A stretch of DNA of 59,587 bases from an uncultured Prevotellaceae bacterium. Its GTDB lineage: Bacteria; Bacteroidota; Bacteroidia; Bacteroidales; Bacteroidaceae. The notes under the pieces were generated by a model. That model did no database searches and was not told the origin of the DNA. It was given only the letters and a program-made list of their open reading frames with translations. Position numbers and translations under genes: made by a program. The stretch covers positions 1 through 59,587 of the forward strand of contig CALDLA010000024.1 in NCBI GenBank assembly GCA_937898415.1, read 5' to 3'. Shown one piece after another: positions 13,206 to 20,514 of the stretch. The first letter of the stretch is position 1. Each line of letters opens with the position of its first letter.

Positions 13206-14609
13206 CTAAAAGCTGATGGACTCAATGCGCTGTTCGGGCAGGTAGTGGATGAACTGCAGGCACCGGTTACGCAGTCCTCCGTTGCCTATGCGCTCAAACT
13301 TCAGGGGTGTCTGCACGGGGTCGTAGCCGGTGGTTCCGGGTGCTCCGATGAAGTTCTTGCCGTACTGTCGGAAGCCCTGTATGAAGAACATGGCATGGTC
13401 GAAGCCTGTGAGTGCGAACCGTGGCATGGACTGCATCATGTCCTGATGGAAGTTCCAGCGGTATTTCTGCTCGATTTGAATGGTGCGCGAGCCTAAGGGA
13501 TTGTAGTAGAAGGAGGTGGGGATGTAGGTGTTGTACTTATAGAAGTTGACCAACTGCTGGCTTGTGTACATCAGCCAGTCGGTATAGCCGAAGAGGGTGA
13601 TGCGGATGTCGCGGTAGGTGTTGGTCAGTCCGTTGAGCTTGGCCATGGCGACATTGAGCTCGGGTGCCCGTCCCGTGTTGAGGATGACAACGTTGGGCTT
13701 GACACGGCTGAAGGACTTGGCGAAGTTGCCTTCCGAGGACTTGAGGTTGGTGATGCCGTACTCGATGCCCTGTGCCTCCAGCTGGCGCCGTAGGGGGAAG
13801 GTGAAGGTGCCCTTAGTGCTGGTGGAGTCGTTGCAGTCGATGATGACAGGGTTGTAGCCCTGGAACTGCCGCATGAACTGTTCGATGACGAGTTCGTTGA
13901 AGTTGTTGGGCGACTGATAGACCTGGAAGATGTTGCGGTTGGTCATCAGCTGGGGGGCATTGATGGAGAAAGGTATGACGAGGCGTATGTCATACTGCGT
14001 GATGAAGTCTGAGAGCTGTGCCATCTGCCTGGAGTAGAGGGGGCCGATGATGAAGTCGCACTGGCGGGCGGCCTTGTCGCGCAGGACGGGGCTGATGTCC
14101 TGGTTATCGGGGGTGTTCCAGGCGTGTACGTCGATGGAGTAGCCCAGTTTCCGGAGGCTGTCGCAGGCCATGAGCACGCCCCGGTAGTACTCCACCATGC
14201 GGCGCCCGTCGCCGTTGATGTTATGCAGGGGCAGCATAACGCCCATCCGTATGGTGTTGTCGCGCGCCGTGGCCACCTGTTCGGGCAGTATGCTGACGGG
14301 TGCCGTCTGCTGCTGTTGCTGCTGGGGCTGGGTGACGGGTGCTGCGGGCTGCTGCGTGGAGGCGGCAAAGGGGATGATGATGTAGGTGTCCTTCTTCAGC
14401 TCGTAGCCGGGCTTGTTCATCTCGGGGTTGGCGTTGATAAGTTCCTGTACGGTGAGGCCGTACTGGCGTGCGATGCCGAAGATGGTTTCCTTCTTCTTCA
14501 CCCGGTGAACCTCGCGGATATTCGTTGTCTGACTGATGGCCGTGGCCGTCATGAAAAGCGCGACGAGGGCCATGACTAGGTATCTGAATCGTTGTGTCAT
14601 TTCTGTCAT
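13206..14609 (-). CDS. LysM protein with type 1 periplasmic-binding fold
   Basis: A 467-aa exported protein with a signal peptide (about 1-27). A LysM domain spans about 33-80 (VHRVKKKETIFGIARQYGLT ... YIIIPF) and would bind peptidoglycan. A Pro/Gln-rich linker follows (Q-run near 95-100). The C-terminal 345 residues form a receptor-type domain ('IRMGVMLPLHNI', 'FIIGPLYSRQM', 'VILNTGRAPE', 'ITLFGYTDWL') of the type 1 periplasmic-binding or LpoA-like class. Such proteins in Bacteroidota are annotated as LysM/amino-acid-receptor-like; the ligand is unknown and a role in cell-wall synthesis control is plausible. The PorT-like gene follows on the same strand. Confidence 0.82.
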   Translation of the reverse strand: MTEMTQRFRYLVMALVALFMTATAISQTTNIREVHRVKKKETIFGIARQYGLTVQELINANPEMNKPGYELKKDTYIIIPFAASTQQPAAPVTQPQQQQQQTAPVSILPEQVATARDNTIRMGVMLPLHNINGDGRRMVEYYRGVLMACDSLRKLGYSIDVHAWNTPDNQDISPVLRDKAARQCDFIIGPLYSRQMAQLSDFITQYDIRLVIPFSINAPQLMTNRNIFQVYQSPNNFNELVIEQFMRQFQGYNPVIIDCNDSTSTKGTFTFPLRRQLEAQGIEYGITNLKSSEGNFAKSFSRVKPNVVILNTGRAPELNVAMAKLNGLTNTYRDIRITLFGYTDWLMYTSQQLVNFYKYNTYIPTSFYYNPLGSRTIQIEQKYRWNFHQDMMQSMPRFALTGFDHAMFFIQGFRQYGKNFIGAPGTTGYDPVQTPLKFERIGNGGLRNRCLQFIHYLPEQRIESISF

Positions 14610-14626
14610 TTTTCTGATTTACGGTG

Positions 14627-14686
14627 CAAAAGTACGAAATAATTGTGAATTATGAACGATGAATTATGAATTATTTAGTATCTTTG
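14627..14686. promoter_or_regulatory. Divergent promoter region (LysM gene / T9SS PKD gene)
   Basis: A minus-strand -7 TACTTTTG (14627-14634) serves the LysM gene starting at 14609. A plus-strand -7 TATCTTTG (14679-14686) serves the gene at 14709. Between them is an imperfect GAATTATGA-type simple repeat. No clear -33 TTTG is seen for either. Confidence 0.5.
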
Positions 14687-14708
14687 CACCAAAATTAGAT
14701 GAAGAGAC

Positions 14709-15428
14709 ATGAAATTGAAGTTTTTCATACCCCTGCTTTGCGCCCTCTGGCTGCCGTTGACGGCGGCTGCGCAGAAGGTGGTGCCCACGGCCACCTACAT
14801 CGATGAGAACCAGAACATAGTGGAGAGCGAGAGCGACTTCACCTCGGAGGCTCCGCTCGACGTCACCTTCAAGGCCAACCCCCAGGACACCGAGGGGCAC
14901 ACCGTGGCCTACGAGTGGCACTTCCGCAAGGAGGGTGCCGAGAAGGACCTGATGGTGCGCTACGAGGAGGACACGCAATACCGGTTCGTGGAGTCGGGCA
15001 CATTCAACGTGACGCTGAAAGCGCGGTTGACGGACAACAGCGTGGAGCTGGACTCGGCGGTCATCAAGGTGACCATCAGCGAGAGCCGCCTGGTGATGCC
15101 CAACGCCTTCTCGCCCAACGATGACCAGAAGAATGACATCTACGGTGCCAAGGGCGTGAACGACCCGAACAGTACGGAGCACTACAAGAGCATTGTCGAG
15201 TTCCACGGCTACATCTTCAACCGCTGGGGCCAGAAGCTGTTTGAGTGGACGGATGTATCGAAGGGCTGGGACGGCAAGCACAACGGGACACCTGTCAAGG
15301 AGGGCGTCTATTACGTGCTGGTGAAGGCCAAGGGTGCCGACGGGCGCGTGTACAATATCAAAAAGGACATCAACCTGCTGCGCGGCTATACCACGACGAA
15401 CGGCGGCAGCAGTACAGGAAACGAATGA
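14709..15428 (+). CDS. PKD-domain protein with T9SS type B (CHU_C) sorting domain
   Basis: A 239-aa protein with a signal peptide (about 1-22). A PKD-like Ig module spans about 27-128 (APLDVTFKANPQDTEGHTVAYEWHF has the PKD 'YxWdF' style). A C-terminal gliding-motility-type domain follows, with MPNAFSPNDDQKNDIYG at about 136-152, IFNRWGQKLFEW, GWDGKHNGTPVKEGVYY and a final KKDINLLR. That domain is the type B signal for export by the type IX secretion system. It should end at the cell surface or be released. The stop overlaps the uvrA start (ATGA), an unusual pairing of a secreted protein and a repair gene. The tail after INLLR is a short Thr/Gly/Ser-rich extension. Confidence 0.85.
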   Translation: MKLKFFIPLLCALWLPLTAAAQKVVPTATYIDENQNIVESESDFTSEAPLDVTFKANPQDTEGHTVAYEWHFRKEGAEKDLMVRYEEDTQYRFVESGTFNVTLKARLTDNSVELDSAVIKVTISESRLVMPNAFSPNDDQKNDIYGAKGVNDPNSTEHYKSIVEFHGYIFNRWGQKLFEWTDVSKGWDGKHNGTPVKEGVYYVLVKAKGADGRVYNIKKDINLLRGYTTTNGGSSTGNE

Positions 15429-18280
15429 AGGATAAGATACAAGTCTTCGGAGCCCGCGTCCACAACCTGAAGAACATCGACGTCGAGATTCCCCGCCAGT
15501 CGCTGACCGTCATCACCGGCCTCAGCGGCTCAGGCAAGTCGTCGCTGGCCTTCGACACCATCTTTGCCGAGGGACAGCGCCGCTACATTGAGACCTTCTC
15601 GGCCTACGCCCGCAACTTCCTGGGGGGTATGGAGCGCCCCGACGTGGACAAGATAACGGGACTGTCGCCCGTCATCAGCATCGAGCAGAAAACCACCAAT
15701 AAGAACCCGCGCTCGACCGTGGGCACCACCACCGAGATCTACGACTACCTGCGACTGCTCTTTGCCCGCGCCGGACGTGCCCACAGCTACATGACGGGCG
15801 AGCCGATGGTGAAGTACACGGAGGAGCGTGTGGTCGAGATGATACAGCAGGACTACGCCGGGCGCCGCATCCTGATACTGGCTCCGCTGGTGCGCAGCCG
15901 CAAGGGTCACTACCGCGAACTGTTTGAGGCCATGCGCCGCAAGGGCTACCTGAACATCCGCGTCGACGGCGAGATGAAGGAGATAACGCAGGGCATGAAG
16001 GTGGACCGCTACAAGAACCACGACATCGAGGTGGTGATTGACAAGATACCTATATCCCCTAACTTAGGGGGCTTAGAGAGGTTGAAGAAGTCGGTGGAGT
16101 TGGCCATGAAACAGGGCGAGGGTCTCATCATGATTTTGGACAAGGACACAGGCAAGGCGAAGTTCTTCTCGAAGCGACTGATGTGTCCCACGTCGGGCAT
16201 AAGTTACAGCGACCCAGCACCTAACAACTTTTCGTTCAACTCTCCCCAAGGGGCCTGCCCGCATTGCAAGGGACTAGGTTACATCAACGAGATAGACCTG
16301 GCGAAGGTCATCCCCAACCGCAAGCAGAACATCCACGAGGGGGGCATCGTGCCCTTGGGCAAGTACAAGAACCAGATGATATTCTGGCAGGTGGAAGCCA
16401 TCCTCAAGAAGTATGACTGCACGTTGAAGACGCCTATCGAGGACATCCCCGCCGAGGCCTTGCAAGAGGTGCTCTACGGCTCGCTGGAGAATGTGCGCAT
16501 AGACAAGGAACTGGTTCACACGTCGAGCGACTACTTCGTGGCCTTCGACGGCATCATCAAGTACCTGCGCCAGGTGATGGAGAACGACGACTCCGCTGCC
16601 GGACAGAAGTGGGCCGACCAGTTCCTGGCCGAAGCCGTCTGCCCCGAGTGTCACGGACAACGGCTGAACCGCGAGGCCCTCAGCTACAAGATATGGGACA
16701 AGAACATATCGGAACTGGCCTCGATGGACATCGGCGAACTGCGCGAGTGGATAGACATGGCCGAGGAACACCTGGACAACCAGCAGCGCCAAATAGCCAC
16801 CGAGATATTAAAGGAGATACGCACGCGACTGGACTTCCTGCTCGAAGTGGGGCTCGACTACCTGTCGCTGAACCGCCCGTCGGCCTCGCTGTCGGGTGGT
16901 GAGAGCCAGCGCATCCGACTGGCCACACAGATAGGCTCGCAGCTGGTCAACGTGCTCTACATCCTCGACGAGCCCTCCATCGGCCTGCACCAGCGCGACA
17001 ATGAGCGACTGATTAAGTCGCTGAAGGAACTGCGTGACCTGGGCAACACGGTCATCGTGGTCGAGCACGACCGCGACATGATGCTGGCAGCCGACTGGAT
17101 TATCGACATCGGCCCCCGTGCCGGACGCAAGGGTGGCGAGGTGGTGTTCCAGGGCACGCCGAAGCAGCTGATGAAGGCGGATACGTTGACGGCAAAGTAT
17201 CTTTCGAGGAGTGTGGAGTGTGGAGGGTTGAATGAGAATACTCCTGCCACAGACACATCTCACTCCACACTTCACACTCCACCCTCCACGATAAAACTGA
17301 AAGGCTGCACCGGCAACAACCTGAAGAACGTCAACGTGGAGTTCCCATTAGGCAAGCTCATCCTCGTGACGGGCGTATCGGGGTCGGGCAAATCGACACT
17401 CATCAACGAGACGCTGCAGCCCATCCTGTCGAAGCACTTCTACCGCTCACTGAAGCGGCCCATGCCCTACGAGAGCATCGAGGGGCTGAACCTGATAGAT
17501 AAGGTGGTCAACGTCGATCAGTCGCCCTTGGGACGCACGCCGCGCTCGAACCCCGCCACCTACACGGGCGTGTTCAGCGACATCCGGGCGTTGTTCGTCG
17601 GACTGCCCGAGGCCAAGATACGAGGCTACAAGCCGGGGCGCTTCTCGTTCAACGTGAAGGGGGGGCGCTGCGAGACCTGTGGCGGCAACGGCTACAAGAC
17701 CATCGAGATGAACTTTCTGCCCGACATACAGGTGCCCTGCGAGGAGTGCCACGGCAAGCGATATAACCGCGAGACCCTGGAGGTGCGCTACAAGGGCAAG
17801 TCGATAGCCGACGTGCTCGACATGACCATCAACCAGGCCGTGGAGTTCTTTGAAAACGTGCCCGACATCCTGCGCAAGATAAAAACCATCCAGGACGTGG
17901 GCCTCGGCTACATCAAGCTGGGGCAGTCGTCGACCACCCTCAGCGGCGGCGAGAGCCAGCGCGTGAAACTGGCCACGGAACTGTCGAAGAAGGACACGGG
18001 CAGCACCGTCTACATCCTCGACGAGCCCACCACGGGCCTGCACTTCGAGGACATCCGCATCCTGATGCAGGTGCTCCACCGCCTCGTGGCCCGTGGAAAT
18101 ACGGTCATCGTCATCGAACACAACCTCGACGTCATCCGTCAGGCCGACTGGATTATTGACATGGGCCCTGAGGGAGGACGTCGCGGCGGCGAGATACTCA
18201 GCACGGGAACACCCGAGCAGGTAGCCAAGAGTAAGAAGGGATTTACTCCCCAGTTCCTCAAGCAGGAACTGGGGCTGTAA
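15425..18280 (+). CDS. uvrA: Excinuclease ABC subunit A
   Basis: A 951-aa DNA-damage recognition ATPase of nucleotide excision repair that works with UvrB. It has two ABC modules: Walker A GLSGSGKS at 32-39 and GVSGSGKST at about 650-658, each with a later LSGGESQR signature and LDEPSIGLH/LDEPTTGLH Walker B. Zinc-finger cysteine sets are CPHCKGLG, CPECHGQR, CETCGGNG and CEECHGKR. The start is the ATG at 15425, overlapping the upstream stop; the frame stays open to 15245 only as a shadow of the preceding gene. Residues about 596-622 in the linker between halves are encoded by a low-complexity inverted-repeat insert (ECGGLNEN...HSTLHTPPST) not expected in UvrA. It converges on the OMP gene at 18293. 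Confidence 0.97.
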   Translation: MKDKIQVFGARVHNLKNIDVEIPRQSLTVITGLSGSGKSSLAFDTIFAEGQRRYIETFSAYARNFLGGMERPDVDKITGLSPVISIEQKTTNKNPRSTVGTTTEIYDYLRLLFARAGRAHSYMTGEPMVKYTEERVVEMIQQDYAGRRILILAPLVRSRKGHYRELFEAMRRKGYLNIRVDGEMKEITQGMKVDRYKNHDIEVVIDKIPISPNLGGLERLKKSVELAMKQGEGLIMILDKDTGKAKFFSKRLMCPTSGISYSDPAPNNFSFNSPQGACPHCKGLGYINEIDLAKVIPNRKQNIHEGGIVPLGKYKNQMIFWQVEAILKKYDCTLKTPIEDIPAEALQEVLYGSLENVRIDKELVHTSSDYFVAFDGIIKYLRQVMENDDSAAGQKWADQFLAEAVCPECHGQRLNREALSYKIWDKNISELASMDIGELREWIDMAEEHLDNQQRQIATEILKEIRTRLDFLLEVGLDYLSLNRPSASLSGGESQRIRLATQIGSQLVNVLYILDEPSIGLHQRDNERLIKSLKELRDLGNTVIVVEHDRDMMLAADWIIDIGPRAGRKGGEVVFQGTPKQLMKADTLTAKYLSRSVECGGLNENTPATDTSHSTLHTPPSTIKLKGCTGNNLKNVNVEFPLGKLILVTGVSGSGKSTLINETLQPILSKHFYRSLKRPMPYESIEGLNLIDKVVNVDQSPLGRTPRSNPATYTGVFSDIRALFVGLPEAKIRGYKPGRFSFNVKGGRCETCGGNGYKTIEMNFLPDIQVPCEECHGKRYNRETLEVRYKGKSIADVLDMTINQAVEFFENVPDILRKIKTIQDVGLGYIKLGQSSTTLSGGESQRVKLATELSKKDTGSTVYILDEPTTGLHFEDIRILMQVLHRLVARGNTVIVIEHNLDVIRQADWIIDMGPEGGRRGGEILSTGTPEQVAKSKKGFTPQFLKQELGL
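17208..17287. repeat. In-frame GTGTGGA/TCCACAC inverted repeat inside uvrA
   Basis: GGAGTGTGGAGTGTGGAGGG at 17208-17227 is matched by an approximate reverse complement at 17263-17287, rich in CTCCAC and TTCACAC. It is in frame and adds about 27 residues to the interdomain linker of UvrA. It belongs to the same simple-repeat style as other tracts in this window. Confidence 0.75.
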
Positions 18281-18292
18281 AACAAAAGTGTA

Positions 18293-18949
18293 TCAGAACT
18301 TGTAGCGCAGACCGCCGCAGAGCATACCTTGCTCGCTCAGTCCAAACTCTGCAAAGGCGCGAATATGCTCAGTACCGGCATCCAGACCGATGGGCGTGAT
18401 GTCGAAGTCGAACATCAGGTCACTGTCGCTCTTGCTGGTGCCGTCGTTATCACTCTCAGCTTTCTCGGTCATCAGCATGGCACCGATACCGACCTTCGAG
18501 TAAAAGCCGAAGTACTTGGTGCGCACCCAATGGAGCTTAACGGAAGGCATGAGGCTGAAATTGTAGCGGTCAGACTCACCAATCTTCTTCTTACTGTCTC
18601 TGGATGCTGTCTTCAAATGACCATAGATGTCGCGCGTCATACCGTTCATGGCAAAATAGCCGCCGACGGCTACCATCTTGCTCACATTGTAATAATAGCC
18701 GACAGCGAGACTTGGCAAGTACTTCTCGTTCTCATAACTGTCAAAAGCATAGACATTCCCGGCCGTCATGATGGACGTCACCATGATTTCACCGAGGCTA
18801 CCGAAAGCCTCGCTGAGTCCGCTGATAATCTCAGAGTTAGAAGCTGAACCGACACTCAGCTGCACCTCGTGCTTCGTGTTGTAATACTGAGCGTTGGCAC
18901 TCATGGTAGCCGTCAGAGCGGCTATAGCCAATAATGCAATTTTCTTCAT
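18293..18949 (-). CDS. Small outer membrane beta-barrel protein
   Basis: A 218-aa exported protein with a signal peptide (about 1-20, SANA-QYYN). The mature part is beta-rich (VQLSVGSASNS, SLAVGYYYNVS, VGGYFAMNG, LMPSVKLHWV, FYSKVGIGAML) and ends 'MLCGGLRYKF', a terminal aromatic as usual for outer-membrane barrels. The specific family is uncertain. It follows the next barrel gene by 9 nt on the same strand and is probably its operon partner. Convergent with uvrA, with a 12-nt gap and no visible terminator. Confidence 0.7.
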   Translation of the reverse strand: MKKIALLAIAALTATMSANAQYYNTKHEVQLSVGSASNSEIISGLSEAFGSLGEIMVTSIMTAGNVYAFDSYENEKYLPSLAVGYYYNVSKMVAVGGYFAMNGMTRDIYGHLKTASRDSKKKIGESDRYNFSLMPSVKLHWVRTKYFGFYSKVGIGAMLMTEKAESDNDGTSKSDSDLMFDFDITPIGLDAGTEHIRAFAEFGLSEQGMLCGGLRYKF

Positions 18950-18958
18950 TTCAGGGAA

Positions 18959-19579
18959 TTAGAAGTTCACACCGAAGTTGATGAACAGGGCATTGCCGTG
19001 GACGGTCTCGTCAGTTACATCATCATCAGCAATGTTGGCAATACCGAACTGATAACCTACCTCAAGATAGAGCATATCGTACTCGGCACCGCAACCAACC
19101 TTCAGACCCATGTCAGGGTGGTTGACAAAGTTGAACGAACTCTCATCAAACTTCACACCCTCATACTTTCCTTTAAAGCGTCCGCCAATACCATAGGAGA
19201 AATAAGGACCGGCAAAGGGCAGCAGAGCAATATCGTCAGTAGCCTTGATACCATATTTCAGAATCAGGGGAATCTCCAAGTACTTGATGGTCATCTTGTT
19301 GTCGCCGTCCTTACCACCGCGCTGGGTGTAGTAGAAACCACTCTCCAAGAATACGGGCGAAGTTGGCGATACGCGAAGACCGACGACACCACCCAGATTC
19401 AGGCCAGCTTTCATGCTATTGGCATCCGTACCGTCACCCGACAGGCTGGCCAGGTTCAAACCCATACGGGCTCCATAATAAACGCTGCTCTTGTCAAGTG
19501 AAAAACCACCGCTGGCGAACTGTGCAAACGAAGGCACGGCCAGCATCATTGCTACGATAGCTGTAAAAAATTTCTTCAT
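18959..19579 (-). CDS. PorT-like outer membrane beta-barrel protein
   Basis: A 206-aa exported protein with a signal peptide (about 1-19, PSFA-QFAS). The barrel pattern of the PF13568-type family is visible: YYGARMGLNLASLSG, LGGVVGLRVS, PVFLESGFYYTQRG, YLEIPLILKYG, GLKVGCGAEYD, LYLEVGYQFGIANI, and a C-terminal FINFGVNF. 'YLEIPLILKY' is characteristic of these 8-strand-type barrels. Function unspecified; members are structural or accessory outer-membrane proteins. First gene of a two-gene minus-strand unit with a recognisable promoter upstream. Confidence 0.82.
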   Translation of the reverse strand: MKKFFTAIVAMMLAVPSFAQFASGGFSLDKSSVYYGARMGLNLASLSGDGTDANSMKAGLNLGGVVGLRVSPTSPVFLESGFYYTQRGGKDGDNKMTIKYLEIPLILKYGIKATDDIALLPFAGPYFSYGIGGRFKGKYEGVKFDESSFNFVNHPDMGLKVGCGAEYDMLYLEVGYQFGIANIADDDVTDETVHGNALFINFGVNF

Positions 19580-19620
19580 AACGATTTTCTTTTTAAATGG
19601 TAATTGTTTATAAACTTTTG

Positions 19621-19652
19621 CAAAATAACAACAAAATTCTCAGATTACCAAA
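19621..19652 (-). promoter_or_regulatory. Promoter of the two-barrel operon
   Basis: On the minus strand, a -33 TTTG (19649-19652), 20 nt, then TTATTTTG (19621-19628), one base from the TAnnTTTG -7 consensus. Points to the gene starting at 19579. Confidence 0.5.
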
Positions 19653-19702
19653 CTTTTTACCGAAATAATCATAAAAAACATCAAACAATTGTCATTCATC
19701 TA

Positions 19703-19731
19703 TTTGTATTATACATTTTTTTGTAACTTTG
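19703..19731 (+). promoter_or_regulatory. Promoter of the HMA/TonB operon
   Basis: TTTG at 19703-19706, 17 nt, then TAACTTTG at 19724-19731, followed 27 nt later by the ATG at 19759. The spacing is slightly shorter than the usual 19-20, so the -33 call is weaker than the -7 call. Confidence 0.5.
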
Positions 19732-19758
19732 TAGCCATAAATTACACTATCACCGAAT

Positions 19759-20508
19759 ATGAAGAAACTACTAATGTTGACGGCAGCCACTCTCATGGCT
19801 ATCACTATGACAGCTGCCAACGAAAAGACTACACTACGCATCAAGGGAATGAGATGTGAGGAAGAGGCCCATAAAGTGAACACTGTCGTGAAGCAGCTCA
19901 ACGGCATCCAGAGCTTAGACTTCGACCTGGAGAAACGCACAGTAACCATTTCCTACGACGGCACACTGACCTGTGCCGACAGCATCAAGGCAAGACTCGA
20001 CCGCATAGGAGGACGCTACAAGACCAGCCCATACGACAAGAATGAGGTCATCACCCGCGGCATGGGTCTCCAGATGGGTGACATGCATTGCCAGAAGTGT
20101 GCCGACCGCATCATGAAGCGACTGGAGACGATGGAGGGAATCGACAGCATGTCGCCACACCTTGACAAACAGTACCTCTTTATCCGCTACGATGCCAACA
20201 AGACCTGCAAGGCCGACATCCGTCAGGCCCTGGGCGAACTGGGCTTCACGCCAGTAACCTATTATACGAGCAAGGTCATCAGCTTCGCCTACTTCAACAT
20301 TCCAAAAGAGGCATGTACCGAGGACACCATCGAAGAGGTGCTGGCACTCGACGGCGTTGATGACGTAAACGTCAATCCCAGACAAGGGTCACTGGCCATC
20401 ACTTACGTGAACAATGAAACGTCGGTCGAGAAACTGCTGGAACAAATCAAGGCTGCCGGCATCGAGGCCACCATTCCACCGGCACATGAGTGCGAGGAAA
20501 ACAAATAA
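19759..20508 (+). CDS. Exported protein with three HMA-like (heavy-metal) domains
   Basis: A 249-aa protein with a signal peptide (about 1-20). Three consecutive ferredoxin-like HMA repeats follow. Repeat 1 (about 23-85) has a degenerate GMRCEEEA site with a single Cys33. Repeat 2 (about 98-165) has an intact MHCQKC (Cys111, Cys114) and the usual GI.SM.P.L...Y..I.YD pattern. Repeat 3 (about 172-240) has only KEAC. So one repeat can bind a soft metal such as Cu(I) in the standard way, and the others may be structural. It is the first gene of an operon with a TonB receptor 6 nt downstream, so it may receive or sense the metal taken up. A C-terminal HECEEN may add ligands. Confidence 0.82.
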   Translation: MKKLLMLTAATLMAITMTAANEKTTLRIKGMRCEEEAHKVNTVVKQLNGIQSLDFDLEKRTVTISYDGTLTCADSIKARLDRIGGRYKTSPYDKNEVITRGMGLQMGDMHCQKCADRIMKRLETMEGIDSMSPHLDKQYLFIRYDANKTCKADIRQALGELGFTPVTYYTSKVISFAYFNIPKEACTEDTIEEVLALDGVDDVNVNPRQGSLAITYVNNETSVEKLLEQIKAAGIEATIPPAHECEENK

Positions 20509-20514
20509 AACGTT

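Noticed and set aside
15245..15424. N-terminal extension of UvrA into the upstream gene
   Set aside because: The extra 60 codons are an alternate frame of the T9SS domain; UvrA begins at the ATGA overlap at 15425 with its normal first residues.
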